In this document: piece by piece, positions 31,906-40,520 of the stretch | How the letters are laid out: every line of letters starts with the position of its first letter | How positions within the stretch are numbered: the stretch's first letter is position 1 | DNA from: Cryptosporangium sp044454545 | Lineage (GTDB): Bacteria; Actinomycetota; Actinomycetes; Mycobacteriales; Cryptosporangiaceae | Assembly (NCBI RefSeq): GCF_044454545.1 | Contig: NZ_JBITDV010000004.1 | Coordinates: 558,001-622,000 of the forward strand | DNA length: 64,000 nt | Direction of reading: 5' to 3' | The notes under the pieces: generated by a model | Databases searched by the model: none | What the model was told of the DNA's origin: nothing | The model's input: only the letters and a program-made list of their open reading frames with translations | Position numbers and translations under genes: made by a program

Positions 31906-32480
31906 GACCCGACCGATTTGACCGCTACGTCAGAGTTGCGCATCTCTGGCGCCTTCTCGAGGTCGAACCGGCCGAACCGCGGGTTCACCGTGATCGGGTT
32001 GGCTTTCTCGGCCTCGCGCAGCGCCTGCGTGTACTTCTTGGCCGCGGCGTTCTGGTCGGTGACGCCCGCCTTCGCCCATTCGCCCAGCTTCGCCTGGTAG
32101 GCCAAGATGTCGGCGAGCTGGTCGAGCGGCAGCAGCGCCAGTTCGCCGGTGATCTGCTGTCGCTGCGGCTCGAGCCGGGCCTTGGCCTCGGCCAGTTCGG
32201 CCGGCGTGACCGCCACGTTCGCCGACTCGGTCGCGGAGTGCAGCAGCTTGATGAACACGAGCATGCTCACCAGATTCGGCTTCGCCGCGCTCGGGTTCTG
32301 CTGGATCTGCTGAGCCGAAACCGGGTCGGCCACGGCTTTCGCGTAGTAGTCATCGACTCTGTCGATGCTGATCACGTCGTCACCCACGTAGGCCGCGACG
32401 GTGGGATCGGACTTGCACGACGACAGCCCGATCAGCAGGAGGGACACCGCAACGGCGGCCAGTAGACGACGGGACACCAC
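31902..32480 (-). CDS. SurA-N-like lipoprotein
   Basis: This 192-residue lipoprotein has a signal with lipobox LSSC (LLIGLSSCKSD) placing it on the outer face of the membrane. The mature part YVGDDVISIDRVDDYYAKAV is the start of a SurA/PrsA N-terminal chaperone domain; no PPIase domain follows. It sits beside mazG, where many actinobacteria have a lipoprotein of this kind. The start is GTG 32480 or 32477. It probably helps folding of exported proteins. The 147 bp upstream hold its promoter and that of the divergent kinase. Confidence 0.85.
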   Translation of the reverse strand: MVSRRLLAAVAVSLLLIGLSSCKSDPTVAAYVGDDVISIDRVDDYYAKAVADPVSAQQIQQNPSAAKPNLVSMLVFIKLLHSATESANVAVTPAELAEAKARLEPQRQQITGELALLPLDQLADILAYQAKLGEWAKAGVTDQNAAAKKYTQALREAEKANPITVNPRFGRFDLEKAPEMRNSDVAVKSVGS

Positions 32481-32627
32481 ACGCTCACAAACGCTCGAGG
32501 TCGGCTCGATCCGGATCGTCGGACACTCTACTGACGGGCGCCGACACAACGACAAGCGACGCTCCGTTCGGCGACCTGGTTACGGGTGTGTTCGCCGGGA
32601 CGTGTCAACGCATGACAACCTTGAGGC

Positions 32628-35147
32628 GTGCTGAGCCCAGGATCTCGCCTCGCGACGTACGAGGTGCGCAAGCGTCTCGCCGTCGGCGGCATGGGCGAGG
32701 TGTACCTGTGCCGGCACCGGCTGCTCGATCGGGACGACGCGGTCAAGGTGCTCCGTCCCCACCTCGTCGCCGACCAGGCGTTCCGGCGGCGCTTCCTGCG
32801 TGAGGCCCTGTCCGCGGCCCGGCTGCGGCACCCGCACATCGTCACGGTCTACACCGCTGACGAGGTCGATCAGCAGCTCTACCTGGCGATGGAGTACATC
32901 CCGGGCGCCGACCTGGCCGCGATACTCGACCGCGAGCAGGTCCTCGAGCCCAAGCGCGCGGTCCGCCTGCTCGACCAGGTCGCCGACGCGCTCGACGCCG
33001 CCCACCGGCTCCAGATGACCCACCGCGACGTGAAGCCGAGCAACGTGCTGGTCGAGCGTCCGGGCTCGCCCGACCTCGAACCCGGCGGCCCGCACGGTGG
33101 TCCCGAGCACGCCTACCTGGTCGACTTCGGGCTCTCCAAGAGCGCCCAGGCCATGGACCAGGACATCACGATGACCGGTCAGGTCCTCGGCACGGTCGCG
33201 TACATCGCGCCCGAGCAGTTGCAGGGCGCGGTCACCGACGGTCGTTGCGACCAGTACTCGCTCGGCTGCATGGCGTTCGAGGTGCTGACCGGCCAACTGC
33301 CGTTCCCCCGCGACAACCAGGTCGCGGTCATCACCGCGCACCTCACCGCTCCGCCGCCGTCCGCGGTGGCGCTGCAGCCGTCGTTGCCGCGCGCGGTCGA
33401 CCGCGTGCTCGGCATGGCGATGGCCAAGACCCCCCAGGAGCGCTTCGGCACCTGCAAGGAGTTCATCGACGCGCTGCGCTCGGCCGTCGAGACCGGCGAG
33501 ACCACAGTGGTCCAGAAGCCGCCACCGCGGCTCGACCGCCGGACGCCGAGCGGCGCCGAGGCCCGCCAGGAACACGCCTGGGCGAACCCGGCGAACCAGG
33601 GCGCGGCGGTCGTCGCGGACGGCGAGTCGCGCCGCTCCCGCCGGTCGGCCGACCGCACTCCTCCCCCGCCGCCGTCGGCTCCGGTCGGCGGCGCCCGCGC
33701 GGATGCTCCGGCCGACTCCCCGCTCTCCGCTGACCCGCCGTCGTCGGCTGATCCGCTCGCTCCGGTCGACCACCCTCGGATCGACGCCGATCCGCGCGCC
33801 GCCGGAGGCGGGAAACACGCCGAACCCAGCAGCTCGCCGGCCGGCGCCGAGGCCGTCGTCGAGCCGCCCAAGGCGGTCAGTTCCGACCCGGCGGCACCGC
33901 CCGGATTCACGCTGCCCGACGACACGCCGTTCGGCCTCGGACACCTGCAGGAGCTGCCGCCGGAACGGGGGGGCAACCCGTACGCGACCTCGCGGCGGCC
34001 GACGCCGTCCGGGTCGGCGCAGGTCTCGCCGTCCGGTCAGGCACCGATCTCCGGCGGAGGCTACCGGCCCTATACCGCGACCTACCCGGCCGGTGCGCCG
34101 CTGCCGACCGACCCGGCACCGTCCGGCCGCGTGCCCGAGAGCCGGCTGTACCTGGCGGTCGTCGGAGGCCCGGACGCCGGTCGGCTGGTGCCGCTGCCCG
34201 ACGGCGAGCGGACGGTCTCGATCGGACGGGTGTCGATCGGCGTCACGGTCACCGGCTGGACCGTCCAGATCGCCGGTGACGCCGACACCCAGATCAACGG
34301 TGAGCCCCTGCACGGCGTCCGGCAGTTGGCGCCGGGCGACCTGCTCACGGCCGGGCCCGCGCTGATGGAGGTACGGTCCGCCCGGCACCTGGCCCGGCTG
34401 GCACCGAACGCACCGCCACCCGACCCGGTGACGCTCGACCGGGTGGCGCGCGACCGGCTGGCCGGCGCGGTGCGCGGGCCGCAACATCCGCAGACGCTGG
34501 TGACCCGGATCGGCTGGCTGGCGCGGCGCCCACCGGTGCCGATCGCGGTGCCGGTGGGCAGCGCGGGCGGGATCGCGATCCGGGGGCCGCTACCGGCCGC
34601 GGTGCCGCTGGTGCGGTGGATCCTGACCCAGGCCGCGGTGCTGCACGACGCGCGCGACCTGTCGGTGGCGCTCGCGGCCGGGCCGACCGAGGACGAACGC
34701 TGGACCTGGGTCGCGTCGCTGCCGCACGCGCGTCCGGCGACGCCGCCGCTGACCGGCACGCACGTCGCGACGACGCGGGACGGCGCGCTCGATCTGACGA
34801 CCAGGCTGCGTCAGCTGGTCGAGGTGCGGCGGGCGGCGACGGCCGACCCCCGGGCGCGCCAGCTTCTCGCGCTGCCCCGGGTCGTGGCCGTGCTCGACGA
34901 TCGGCTCGGCGGCGTCGACACGGAGTTCGTGACCGCGGCGGGCGGGAGCCTGGGCGTGCACGTCGTCCGGCTGCTCCCACCGGAGGCCCGGCCCCCGGCG
35001 AGTTGCCGTCTCTGCATCGACCTCGACCCGAGCGGCTCGACGCTGACCGTCTGGGTCGCCGGCCGGAACGGCTCCCAGCGCGGAGTGTCCGACGGCGTCA
35101 GCGCCGCCTACGTGCGCGAAGTAGCCGACCTCCTCGCCGACGGTTAG
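32628..35147 (+). CDS. Ser/Thr protein kinase fused to FHA-like and EccC/FtsK-like segments
   Basis: This 839-residue protein has an N-terminal Hanks-type kinase (residues 10-270) with glycine loop VGGMGEVYL, ATP-binding K40, catalytic THRDVKPSNV (D134), DFG at 166-168 and APEQ, so it should be active. A Pro/Ala/Ser-rich linker (about 270-500) follows without a membrane helix. Residues 504-590 look FHA-like (LAVVGGPDAGRLVPLP, VSIGR). Residues 590-835 resemble the non-ATPase part of EccC/FtsK-SpoIIIE proteins of type VII secretion: PVPIAVPVGS, PLVRWILTQAAVLHDARDL, ERWTWVASLPHARP, ALPRVVAVLDD, GVHVVRLLP. There is no P-loop. The start is GTG 32628. The C-terminal assignment is inference from motif order. 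Confidence 0.85.
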   Translation: MLSPGSRLATYEVRKRLAVGGMGEVYLCRHRLLDRDDAVKVLRPHLVADQAFRRRFLREALSAARLRHPHIVTVYTADEVDQQLYLAMEYIPGADLAAILDREQVLEPKRAVRLLDQVADALDAAHRLQMTHRDVKPSNVLVERPGSPDLEPGGPHGGPEHAYLVDFGLSKSAQAMDQDITMTGQVLGTVAYIAPEQLQGAVTDGRCDQYSLGCMAFEVLTGQLPFPRDNQVAVITAHLTAPPPSAVALQPSLPRAVDRVLGMAMAKTPQERFGTCKEFIDALRSAVETGETTVVQKPPPRLDRRTPSGAEARQEHAWANPANQGAAVVADGESRRSRRSADRTPPPPPSAPVGGARADAPADSPLSADPPSSADPLAPVDHPRIDADPRAAGGGKHAEPSSSPAGAEAVVEPPKAVSSDPAAPPGFTLPDDTPFGLGHLQELPPERGGNPYATSRRPTPSGSAQVSPSGQAPISGGGYRPYTATYPAGAPLPTDPAPSGRVPESRLYLAVVGGPDAGRLVPLPDGERTVSIGRVSIGVTVTGWTVQIAGDADTQINGEPLHGVRQLAPGDLLTAGPALMEVRSARHLARLAPNAPPPDPVTLDRVARDRLAGAVRGPQHPQTLVTRIGWLARRPPVPIAVPVGSAGGIAIRGPLPAAVPLVRWILTQAAVLHDARDLSVALAAGPTEDERWTWVASLPHARPATPPLTGTHVATTRDGALDLTTRLRQLVEVRRAATADPRARQLLALPRVVAVLDDRLGGVDTEFVTAAGGSLGVHVVRLLPPEARPPASCRLCIDLDPSGSTLTVWVAGRNGSQRGVSDGVSAAYVREVADLLADG

Positions 35148-35355
35148 CGGCCACCTGAGGGCGGCGCCGGCAGGCGAGCGCGCCTCCTCGAGGCGTCGCG
35201 CCCAGGCCGACGGGTGAGGACGTTGCCCTCGCCGTTGCTCTGACCTGGAGCCGCCTGAGGGCGGCGCTGGCAGTCGAGCGCGCCGACGCCGTGGCCCTGG
35301 GCCTGCCGCCTCAAGGAGGCGCGCTCGCCTGTCAGCGTCGTTCTCAGGTGGCCGC
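35147..35355. repeat. 47-bp inverted repeat with an extra direct copy between convergent kinase genes
   Basis: The arm at 35147-35193 is repeated in reverse at 35309-35355, 41 of 47 bases matching, and four of the six differences would form G-U pairs in RNA. A third, direct copy of part of the arm lies at 35251-35284, exactly 100 bp from its match at 35151-35184 (31 of 34 identical). The left arm begins in the stop codon of the first kinase, and the right arm covers the last codons of the second. It probably works as a two-way terminator; the copy structure suggests a mobile or REP-like origin. Confidence 0.85.
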
Positions 35356-36147
35356 AACCAAAGAATCCAGGCGTTCGGCTACGGCTAGGGCGCTGGCGGG
35401 GCGTTCCGTGCGATCGGCGGCGATGGTCCACCGGACGATGTCGGCGAGTGCGTCGTCGAGGCCGGGCGCGATCGTGGGGGGCGAGGAGAGGACCTTGCGG
35501 AGCGCCAGCACCGGATCGTGATCCGGCAGCTCGCCGTGCAGGCCCTGCTGGGTGAGCGCGTAGTGCAGCGTCACACCGAGCGAGTACACGTCGCTGGCGC
35601 GCGACGGCGGCTCGCCGTGCAGCACGTCGGGATCGACGAACTCGATCGAGCCGAGCGAACCCATGCCGGTGAGCGTCATGCCGGGCGCCAGCACCTGGGA
35701 GAGCCCCAGGTCGGAGAGGCGACCACCCTCGGGGTGCAGCAGCACGTTGCCGGGCTTGATGTCGCGGTGGACGATGCCGGCCTCGTGCAGCGCGTGCGCC
35801 GCCCTGGCCGCGTGCGCGACCGCCCGCAGCGTCGCGGACTCGTCGAGCAGATAGGCCGGCTCGGCCAGCGAGCCGTCGGGCAGGTACTCCATCGAGTAGT
35901 AGAAGACGCCGCCCTGCTGACCCGCGTCGTAGAGCGTCACCAGGTACTCGGAGCGGACCGCCGCGAACGCGGCCAGCTCACGCGTGGCGCGGCGGAACAC
36001 CTCCTGCGTCGTCGACCCGGACAGCACCTTGACCGCGACGAGTTCCGCCTCGACCGGCAGGCGGGACGGCGTCTTGGCGAGGAAGAACTCACCGTGGTTG
36101 CCGTCGCCCAGCGACCGGACGAACTCGTAATCGGCGATTCCTTCCAC
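35344..36147 (-). CDS. Soluble Ser/Thr protein kinase, kinase domain only
   Basis: This 267-residue protein is a bare kinase domain: glycine loop LGDGNHGEFFLAK, ATP-binding Lys in ELVAVKVL, catalytic VHRDIKPGNVLL, metal-binding DLG in place of DFG, and VDPDVL where APE is usual. There is no membrane helix or sensor part. Start GTG 36147 has a clear AAGGAG six bases upstream; the longer frame has no such support. It is convergent to the large kinase fusion and divergent from the antiporter gene. It could phosphorylate the antiporter's soluble domain or the FHA protein's partners. That is inference from position. Confidence 0.88.
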   Translation of the reverse strand: MEGIADYEFVRSLGDGNHGEFFLAKTPSRLPVEAELVAVKVLSGSTTQEVFRRATRELAAFAAVRSEYLVTLYDAGQQGGVFYYSMEYLPDGSLAEPAYLLDESATLRAVAHAARAAHALHEAGIVHRDIKPGNVLLHPEGGRLSDLGLSQVLAPGMTLTGMGSLGSIEFVDPDVLHGEPPSRASDVYSLGVTLHYALTQQGLHGELPDHDPVLALRKVLSSPPTIAPGLDDALADIVRWTIAADRTERPASALAVAERLDSLVAAT

Positions 36148-36267
36148 GTGCTTCTCCTTCAAGTCCGTTTCCCGACGAACCCTCACGACGGTCGGTCGGC
36201 GATGTGAAACTACCGGCCGGAGGCGACTCCCGAGGTCGGCTACCGGACACGGACAGGAGCTACGCCG

Positions 36268-38316
36268 GTGACAGCGCACGATGCCGGGCTACTGATGCTC
36301 GACCTGGCCCTGATACTCGTGCTCGCGCGGGTCGGCGGCTGGTTGGCCCAGAAGGTCGGCCAGCCACCCGTCGTCGGCGAGATCATCGCCGGGATCGCGC
36401 TCGGCCCGACGATCATCGGCCCGCACCTGTCGACGGTACTCGTCCCCGTCGACATCCGGATCCCGCTGTCGGCGCTGGCCAACGTCGGTCTGGTGCTGTT
36501 CATGTTCATCGTCGGCTACGAGCTGGACCACATGCTGATCCGCGGGCGGGAGCGGATCGCGGTCAGCGTCTCGATCGGATCGATCATCCTGCCGTGTGTG
36601 CTGGGGATCGGGCTGGCGTTCTGGCTGGCCTCCCGGCACGGGGTCGCGCCGGACGACCGGCTGCCGTTCGTGCTGTTCCTGGGCGCGGCGATGTCGATCA
36701 CCGCGTTCCCGGTGCTGGCCCGGATCCTGACCGACCGGGGCATGCAGCGCACCCGGCTCGGTGGCCTGGCGCTGGCCAGCGCCGCCGTCGACGACGTGAT
36801 CGCCTGGTCCCTGCTGGCCGTGGTGGTGACGGTGGCCGGTAGCTCGGCCGACACGTCGTGGCACACGCTGTTCGTCGTCGTCTACATCCCGTTAATGTTC
36901 TTCCTGGTGCGGCCACTGCTGCGGCGGCTGCTCCCGTTGCATTCGCGGGCCGGAGGGCTGACGCCGACCGTGCTGGCGATCGTGCTGGTCGGGCTGATGC
37001 TCTCAGCGTTCGCGGCGGAGTGGCTGGGCGTTCACGTGATCTTCGGGGCATTCCTATTCGGAACGGTCATGCCGCGTGAAGGCGGCGAGACGCTGCGTCA
37101 CGACATCATGGAGAAGCTCGAGCAGGTCAGCGTCCTGCTGCTGCTGCCGGTGTTCTTCTTCACGTCCGGTCTCAAGGTCGACCTGCGCAACATCGGGTTG
37201 TCGGGCCTCGGCGAGCTGGCGCTGATCCTGGTGGTCGCGATCGTCGGCAAGTTCGTCGGCGCGTACCTGGGGGCCCGTCTGCAGCGGGTGCCGGACCGGC
37301 AGGCGTTCGCGCTGGCCACGCTGATGAACACCCGCGGGCTGACCGAGATCGTGATCCTCACCGTCGGTCTGCAACTCGGCATTCTCGACCAGTCGCTGTT
37401 CTCGCTGATGGTGGTGATGGCGGTCGTGACGACCGTGATGGCGGGTCCGATGTTGTCGGCGTTCTACTCGAAGCGGCGAATCGAGCGGGACATCGCCGAG
37501 GCCGAGCGGGCCTCGCTGGGGGTCGAGGCCGCACGGAGGGTGTTCGCCGTCGTCGACGATCCGTCATCGCAGACCGCGGACGTCGACCTGGCGGGCGCGC
37601 TGGTCGGCGCACGCCGGCCGGCCGAGGTCGTGCTGTCGCGGCTGCTGGCCTATCGCAAGCCCGCGCTGGAGGTCGGCACCGGGCTCTCCGGCGAGCTGGC
37701 GGAGATGGCGCGTTCGCTCGAGGAGACCGAGCGGCTGGCGGCCCGGGTCCGGAGGGACGATCTCCCGGTGCCGGTGCTGTCCCGGTTCTCGCACGATCTC
37801 GAACGGGATCTGGCGCGGCAGGTCACGGCGTCGGAGCCGGACGTGGTGGTGGTGCGGGCCGGGGCGCACGCGCTGGGTGACGTGGTCACCGGGGAGCTGG
37901 TGACAGTGGCGGCCGAGCGGCCTCTGATGCCCTCCGTGGTGGCGGTGCGCTGGGGCACGGATGCGGATTCGGTGGCGGCGCTGCGGGTGGGTGCGCTGAT
38001 CGCCGCGGCGCGGCGGGTGCCGCTGGTGATCGACGAGGGGGCCGGGCGTCGGGCCGCGGCGGCGGTGGCGGAGCTGGAGCGGCGGGGGTTGAACGTTTCC
38101 GTGGGTGCAGTTCCCGCGGGTGCGCTGGTCGTGGCCGGTGGGATCGCGGTCGGCGACGGGGTTCAGGTGGCGGTGCGGGCGGCGCAGGACGCGGACACCG
38201 GTCCGATCGCGGACTGGATCGACCTCGTGGGGACCGCGGAGCCGGCCGGGTCTGCGGGGTCGGCCGGGTCTGCGGGGTCGGCCGGGTCTGCGGAGCCGGC
38301 GGTGGTTACGGGCTGA
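36268..38316 (+). CDS. CPA2-family cation/H+ antiporter with soluble C-terminal domain
   Basis: This 682-residue protein has about 12 membrane helices in residues 1-395, with GQPPVVGEIIAGIALGPTIIG, SITAFPVLARIL, AAVDDVIAWSLLA (antiport Asp pair) and MNTRGLTEIVILTVGLQLG, all typical of KefB/NapA-like antiporters. Residues 400-660 form a cytoplasmic regulatory part resembling a universal-stress/adenosine-binding fold. The tail has Gly-Ser-Ala repeats encoded by an 18-bp tandem repeat. GTG 36268 is preceded by AGGAG. It would exchange K+ or Na+ for H+. Its position among kinase genes suggests phosphorylation control. Confidence 0.9.
   Translation: MTAHDAGLLMLDLALILVLARVGGWLAQKVGQPPVVGEIIAGIALGPTIIGPHLSTVLVPVDIRIPLSALANVGLVLFMFIVGYELDHMLIRGRERIAVSVSIGSIILPCVLGIGLAFWLASRHGVAPDDRLPFVLFLGAAMSITAFPVLARILTDRGMQRTRLGGLALASAAVDDVIAWSLLAVVVTVAGSSADTSWHTLFVVVYIPLMFFLVRPLLRRLLPLHSRAGGLTPTVLAIVLVGLMLSAFAAEWLGVHVIFGAFLFGTVMPREGGETLRHDIMEKLEQVSVLLLLPVFFFTSGLKVDLRNIGLSGLGELALILVVAIVGKFVGAYLGARLQRVPDRQAFALATLMNTRGLTEIVILTVGLQLGILDQSLFSLMVVMAVVTTVMAGPMLSAFYSKRRIERDIAEAERASLGVEAARRVFAVVDDPSSQTADVDLAGALVGARRPAEVVLSRLLAYRKPALEVGTGLSGELAEMARSLEETERLAARVRRDDLPVPVLSRFSHDLERDLARQVTASEPDVVVVRAGAHALGDVVTGELVTVAAERPLMPSVVAVRWGTDADSVAALRVGALIAAARRVPLVIDEGAGRRAAAAVAELERRGLNVSVGAVPAGALVVAGGIAVGDGVQVAVRAAQDADTGPIADWIDLVGTAEPAGSAGSAGSAGSAGSAEPAVVTG
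38244..38293. repeat. 18-bp tandem repeat in the antiporter 3' end
   Basis: GGCCGGGTCTGCGGGGTC is repeated at 38244-38261 and 38262-38279, with a partial third copy to 38293. It encodes the Ala-Gly-Ser repeats near the C-terminus and stays in frame. Confidence 0.85.
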
Positions 38317-38355
38317 TCGCGGGTTGTGTCGGCGGGACGCTCTATCGTTCTGGGC

Positions 38356-40212
38356 ATGGCGGAATCGTCGCGAGCACCGTTGTCGGCTCTGCTGCGGCCG
38401 GGTGAGCGGCTCGGTTGGGTGTTCCGCGACCGGAACCTGTTCCGCCGCCCGTTCGGGCAGCCGCCCCCGACGCTCACCGAGGTGCCGGCCGACGTCGTGA
38501 CCAGGGCCAGGGCCGCGAACCCGCATCTCGTCCGCAACATCGCGATCGCGGTGCCCGCCGCGCTGATCGTCAGCTTCGTGGTGGTCTGCGGGCTCGCGAT
38601 CGCCAGCGGGGGCGACGGCGGCGGCAAGATCTTCCTGCTCATGCTGGTGGTCGTCGCGCTCGTGTTCGGGCTGGCCGGCGCCGCGGTCTGGCTGAGCGCG
38701 CAGAGTGCCCGCAGCGCCGCGAACCGTCCGAACGCGATGGCCGCCGAGCAGCGCGCCCGTTACGACCGCGAGCTGGCCGACTGGCACGCCCGCAAGGCCC
38801 AGTTCGAGCAGCAGGAGCAGCAGCGCAGCGAGCAGCTCCCGGAGTGGTCGCCCGCCGTACCGCCGCCGCACACCCGCCGCATCGACGTCGTCGGCGGCAC
38901 GCTCTGGGGCTGGGAGGGGCTGCTCACGGTCTTCGGCTCGTCCACTCTGGCCGGCGGCGGCCAGCTCACCGTGCTCGACCTGACCGGCGAGGGTGTCGTC
39001 CGCGAACTGGCCGAGGTCGCCGGTGAGGCCGGTCTCTCCACCGATGTGCAGCTGTTCCCCGCCGATCTGGCCTCCGCCGACGTGCTCTCCGGTCTCGACG
39101 AGCGTCAGTTCGTCGACGTGCTCGTCGAGGCCGTCCACGGTGGAGAGGGCGGCGACCGGTTCGAGCGTTCGTCCGACGACCGGGTGCTCGGTGCGGTGTG
39201 CGCGGTGCTGGCGCCGGGCGGGCTGACGGTGGGGCGGGTGCTGGCCGCTCTGCGTCTGCTGCTCGGTGAGCCCGCCGGTGACGCCGAGCCGCTCACCGAC
39301 GACGAGAGCCGCCGGATCTCCGACGAGCTGTTCTCGGTGTCGTACCGGCAAGAGATCGGGCCGCGGTTGCGGCAGCTCGAGTCGCTGCTGTTCCCGCTGG
39401 CGCCGCTGGGTAGCGCTGCCCAGCCGCGTCCGGCGGCCCAGCTGTCCTGCGTCGCGACGCTCAGCACCGGCAGTACCGCGCGCGACGAGGTGCTCGGCGA
39501 CCTGATCGTCCAGCGCCTCACCCGGGGCGCGGCCGCGGGCGAGGCCGGCGGCACTCCGCGGACGATCGTCGTGGTCGGGGCCGACGAGATCGCGCGCAGG
39601 CACCTCGAGCGGCTGTCCGACGTCTGCGAGCGGCGCGGCATCCGGCTGGTCTACCTGTTCCGGCACCTGCGCGGTACGTCGCTACAGGTGCTCGGCGCCG
39701 GTGCGGTCGGCGTGATGCGGCTCGGCAATCACCAGGAGGCGAACGAGGCCGCCGAGTTCATCGGGCGTCAGCAGCGGTTCGTGCTGAGCCGGTTGACCCG
39801 CCAGCTCGGCGGGGCGGAGACGCACACGACCGGCGAGTCCGAGACGCAGACCAGGGCGAGCCGGCCGATGCCGTCGGTGCGCCGGCCGTGGCAGGCGCTG
39901 TCGGGGTTGGTGGGCAACTCGTCGCGGTCGTGGCGGACGACCGAGGGGCATGCCGAGGGCACGAACTGGAACAACGCCGAGACCTACGAGCGGGCCGCCG
40001 AGTTCACGGTCGAGCCCCGGACGCTCCAGGGTCTGCCCGACTACGCAATGCTGCTGGTGACGGCCGGTCAGCACGGGCCGAGCGTGACCGCGATCGAGTG
40101 CAACCCCGATATCGTCTCGCTGCCGAGGGTGGCGGCGGAGCCTCTGCCGCCGATCTCGACGGCACCCCCGGCCGCGCTGCCGCGTCCGAACCCGGACCAG
40201 CGACCGCGCTGA
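38356..40212 (+). CDS. Two-TM protein with TraD-like domain and degenerate P-loop
   Basis: This 618-residue protein has two membrane helices (about residues 61-83 and 91-114), a charged helical stretch (130-162) and a large cytoplasmic domain. The domain resembles TraD/TraG coupling proteins: RHLERLSDVCERRGIRLVYLFRHLRG, VMRLGNHQEANEAAEFIGRQ, and GTNWNNAETYERAAEF with LQGLPDYAMLLV at the end. Where the Walker A loop should be, residues 179-190 read VGGTLWGWEGLL, with Trp-Glu in place of Lys-Thr. The Walker B-like strand reads IVVVGADE without the first Asp. So it probably does not hydrolyse ATP. The function is unknown; it may be a membrane scaffold. ATG 38356 is chosen over GTG 38326. Confidence 0.8.
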   Translation: MAESSRAPLSALLRPGERLGWVFRDRNLFRRPFGQPPPTLTEVPADVVTRARAANPHLVRNIAIAVPAALIVSFVVVCGLAIASGGDGGGKIFLLMLVVVALVFGLAGAAVWLSAQSARSAANRPNAMAAEQRARYDRELADWHARKAQFEQQEQQRSEQLPEWSPAVPPPHTRRIDVVGGTLWGWEGLLTVFGSSTLAGGGQLTVLDLTGEGVVRELAEVAGEAGLSTDVQLFPADLASADVLSGLDERQFVDVLVEAVHGGEGGDRFERSSDDRVLGAVCAVLAPGGLTVGRVLAALRLLLGEPAGDAEPLTDDESRRISDELFSVSYRQEIGPRLRQLESLLFPLAPLGSAAQPRPAAQLSCVATLSTGSTARDEVLGDLIVQRLTRGAAAGEAGGTPRTIVVVGADEIARRHLERLSDVCERRGIRLVYLFRHLRGTSLQVLGAGAVGVMRLGNHQEANEAAEFIGRQQRFVLSRLTRQLGGAETHTTGESETQTRASRPMPSVRRPWQALSGLVGNSSRSWRTTEGHAEGTNWNNAETYERAAEFTVEPRTLQGLPDYAMLLVTAGQHGPSVTAIECNPDIVSLPRVAAEPLPPISTAPPAALPRPNPDQRPR

Positions 40213-40460
40213 TCGCCGGCCTCGCGGGCCCGACAGCCGTCCGCGAGCGCCGCCACACGGTCGCGAAACCGACCTTCCCGATCCAAGGCCCAGCGCGACC
40301 CGACGCGGGCGGGGGCGGTCCAGCGGGCTTACGGGCTGGCCGGCGCCGTCGGCCGACCGGGCCGGCTCTGGCGGCTGGAGCGCAGCCCAGCTGCGCGAGA
40401 CACGGCCGGGGACCGCCGCAGCGGGTCTGGGCGGCGCAGCCCTCGGACACGATCGCGCCG

Positions 40461-40520
40461 CTGACGCGGGTGCGCCACGGACTCGACGTATTCGCCGAGT
40501 CGGCGGCGCACCCGCGTCAG
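40461..40520. terminator. Long hairpin between convergent TraD-like and FHA genes
   Basis: CTGACGCGGGTGCGCC (40461-40476) pairs perfectly with GGCGCACCCGCGTCAG (40505-40520). Within it, GACTCG and CGAGTC form a second stem. The right arm overlaps the stop codon of the FHA gene. It should terminate transcription from both sides. The rest of 40213-40460 has no gene that I can support. Confidence 0.8.

Noticed and set aside
37564..39666. Long open frame on the minus strand opposite the antiporter and TraD-like genes
   Set aside because: Gln/Arg/His-rich translation without domain motifs; an artefact of GC-rich codon bias opposite two well-supported genes.
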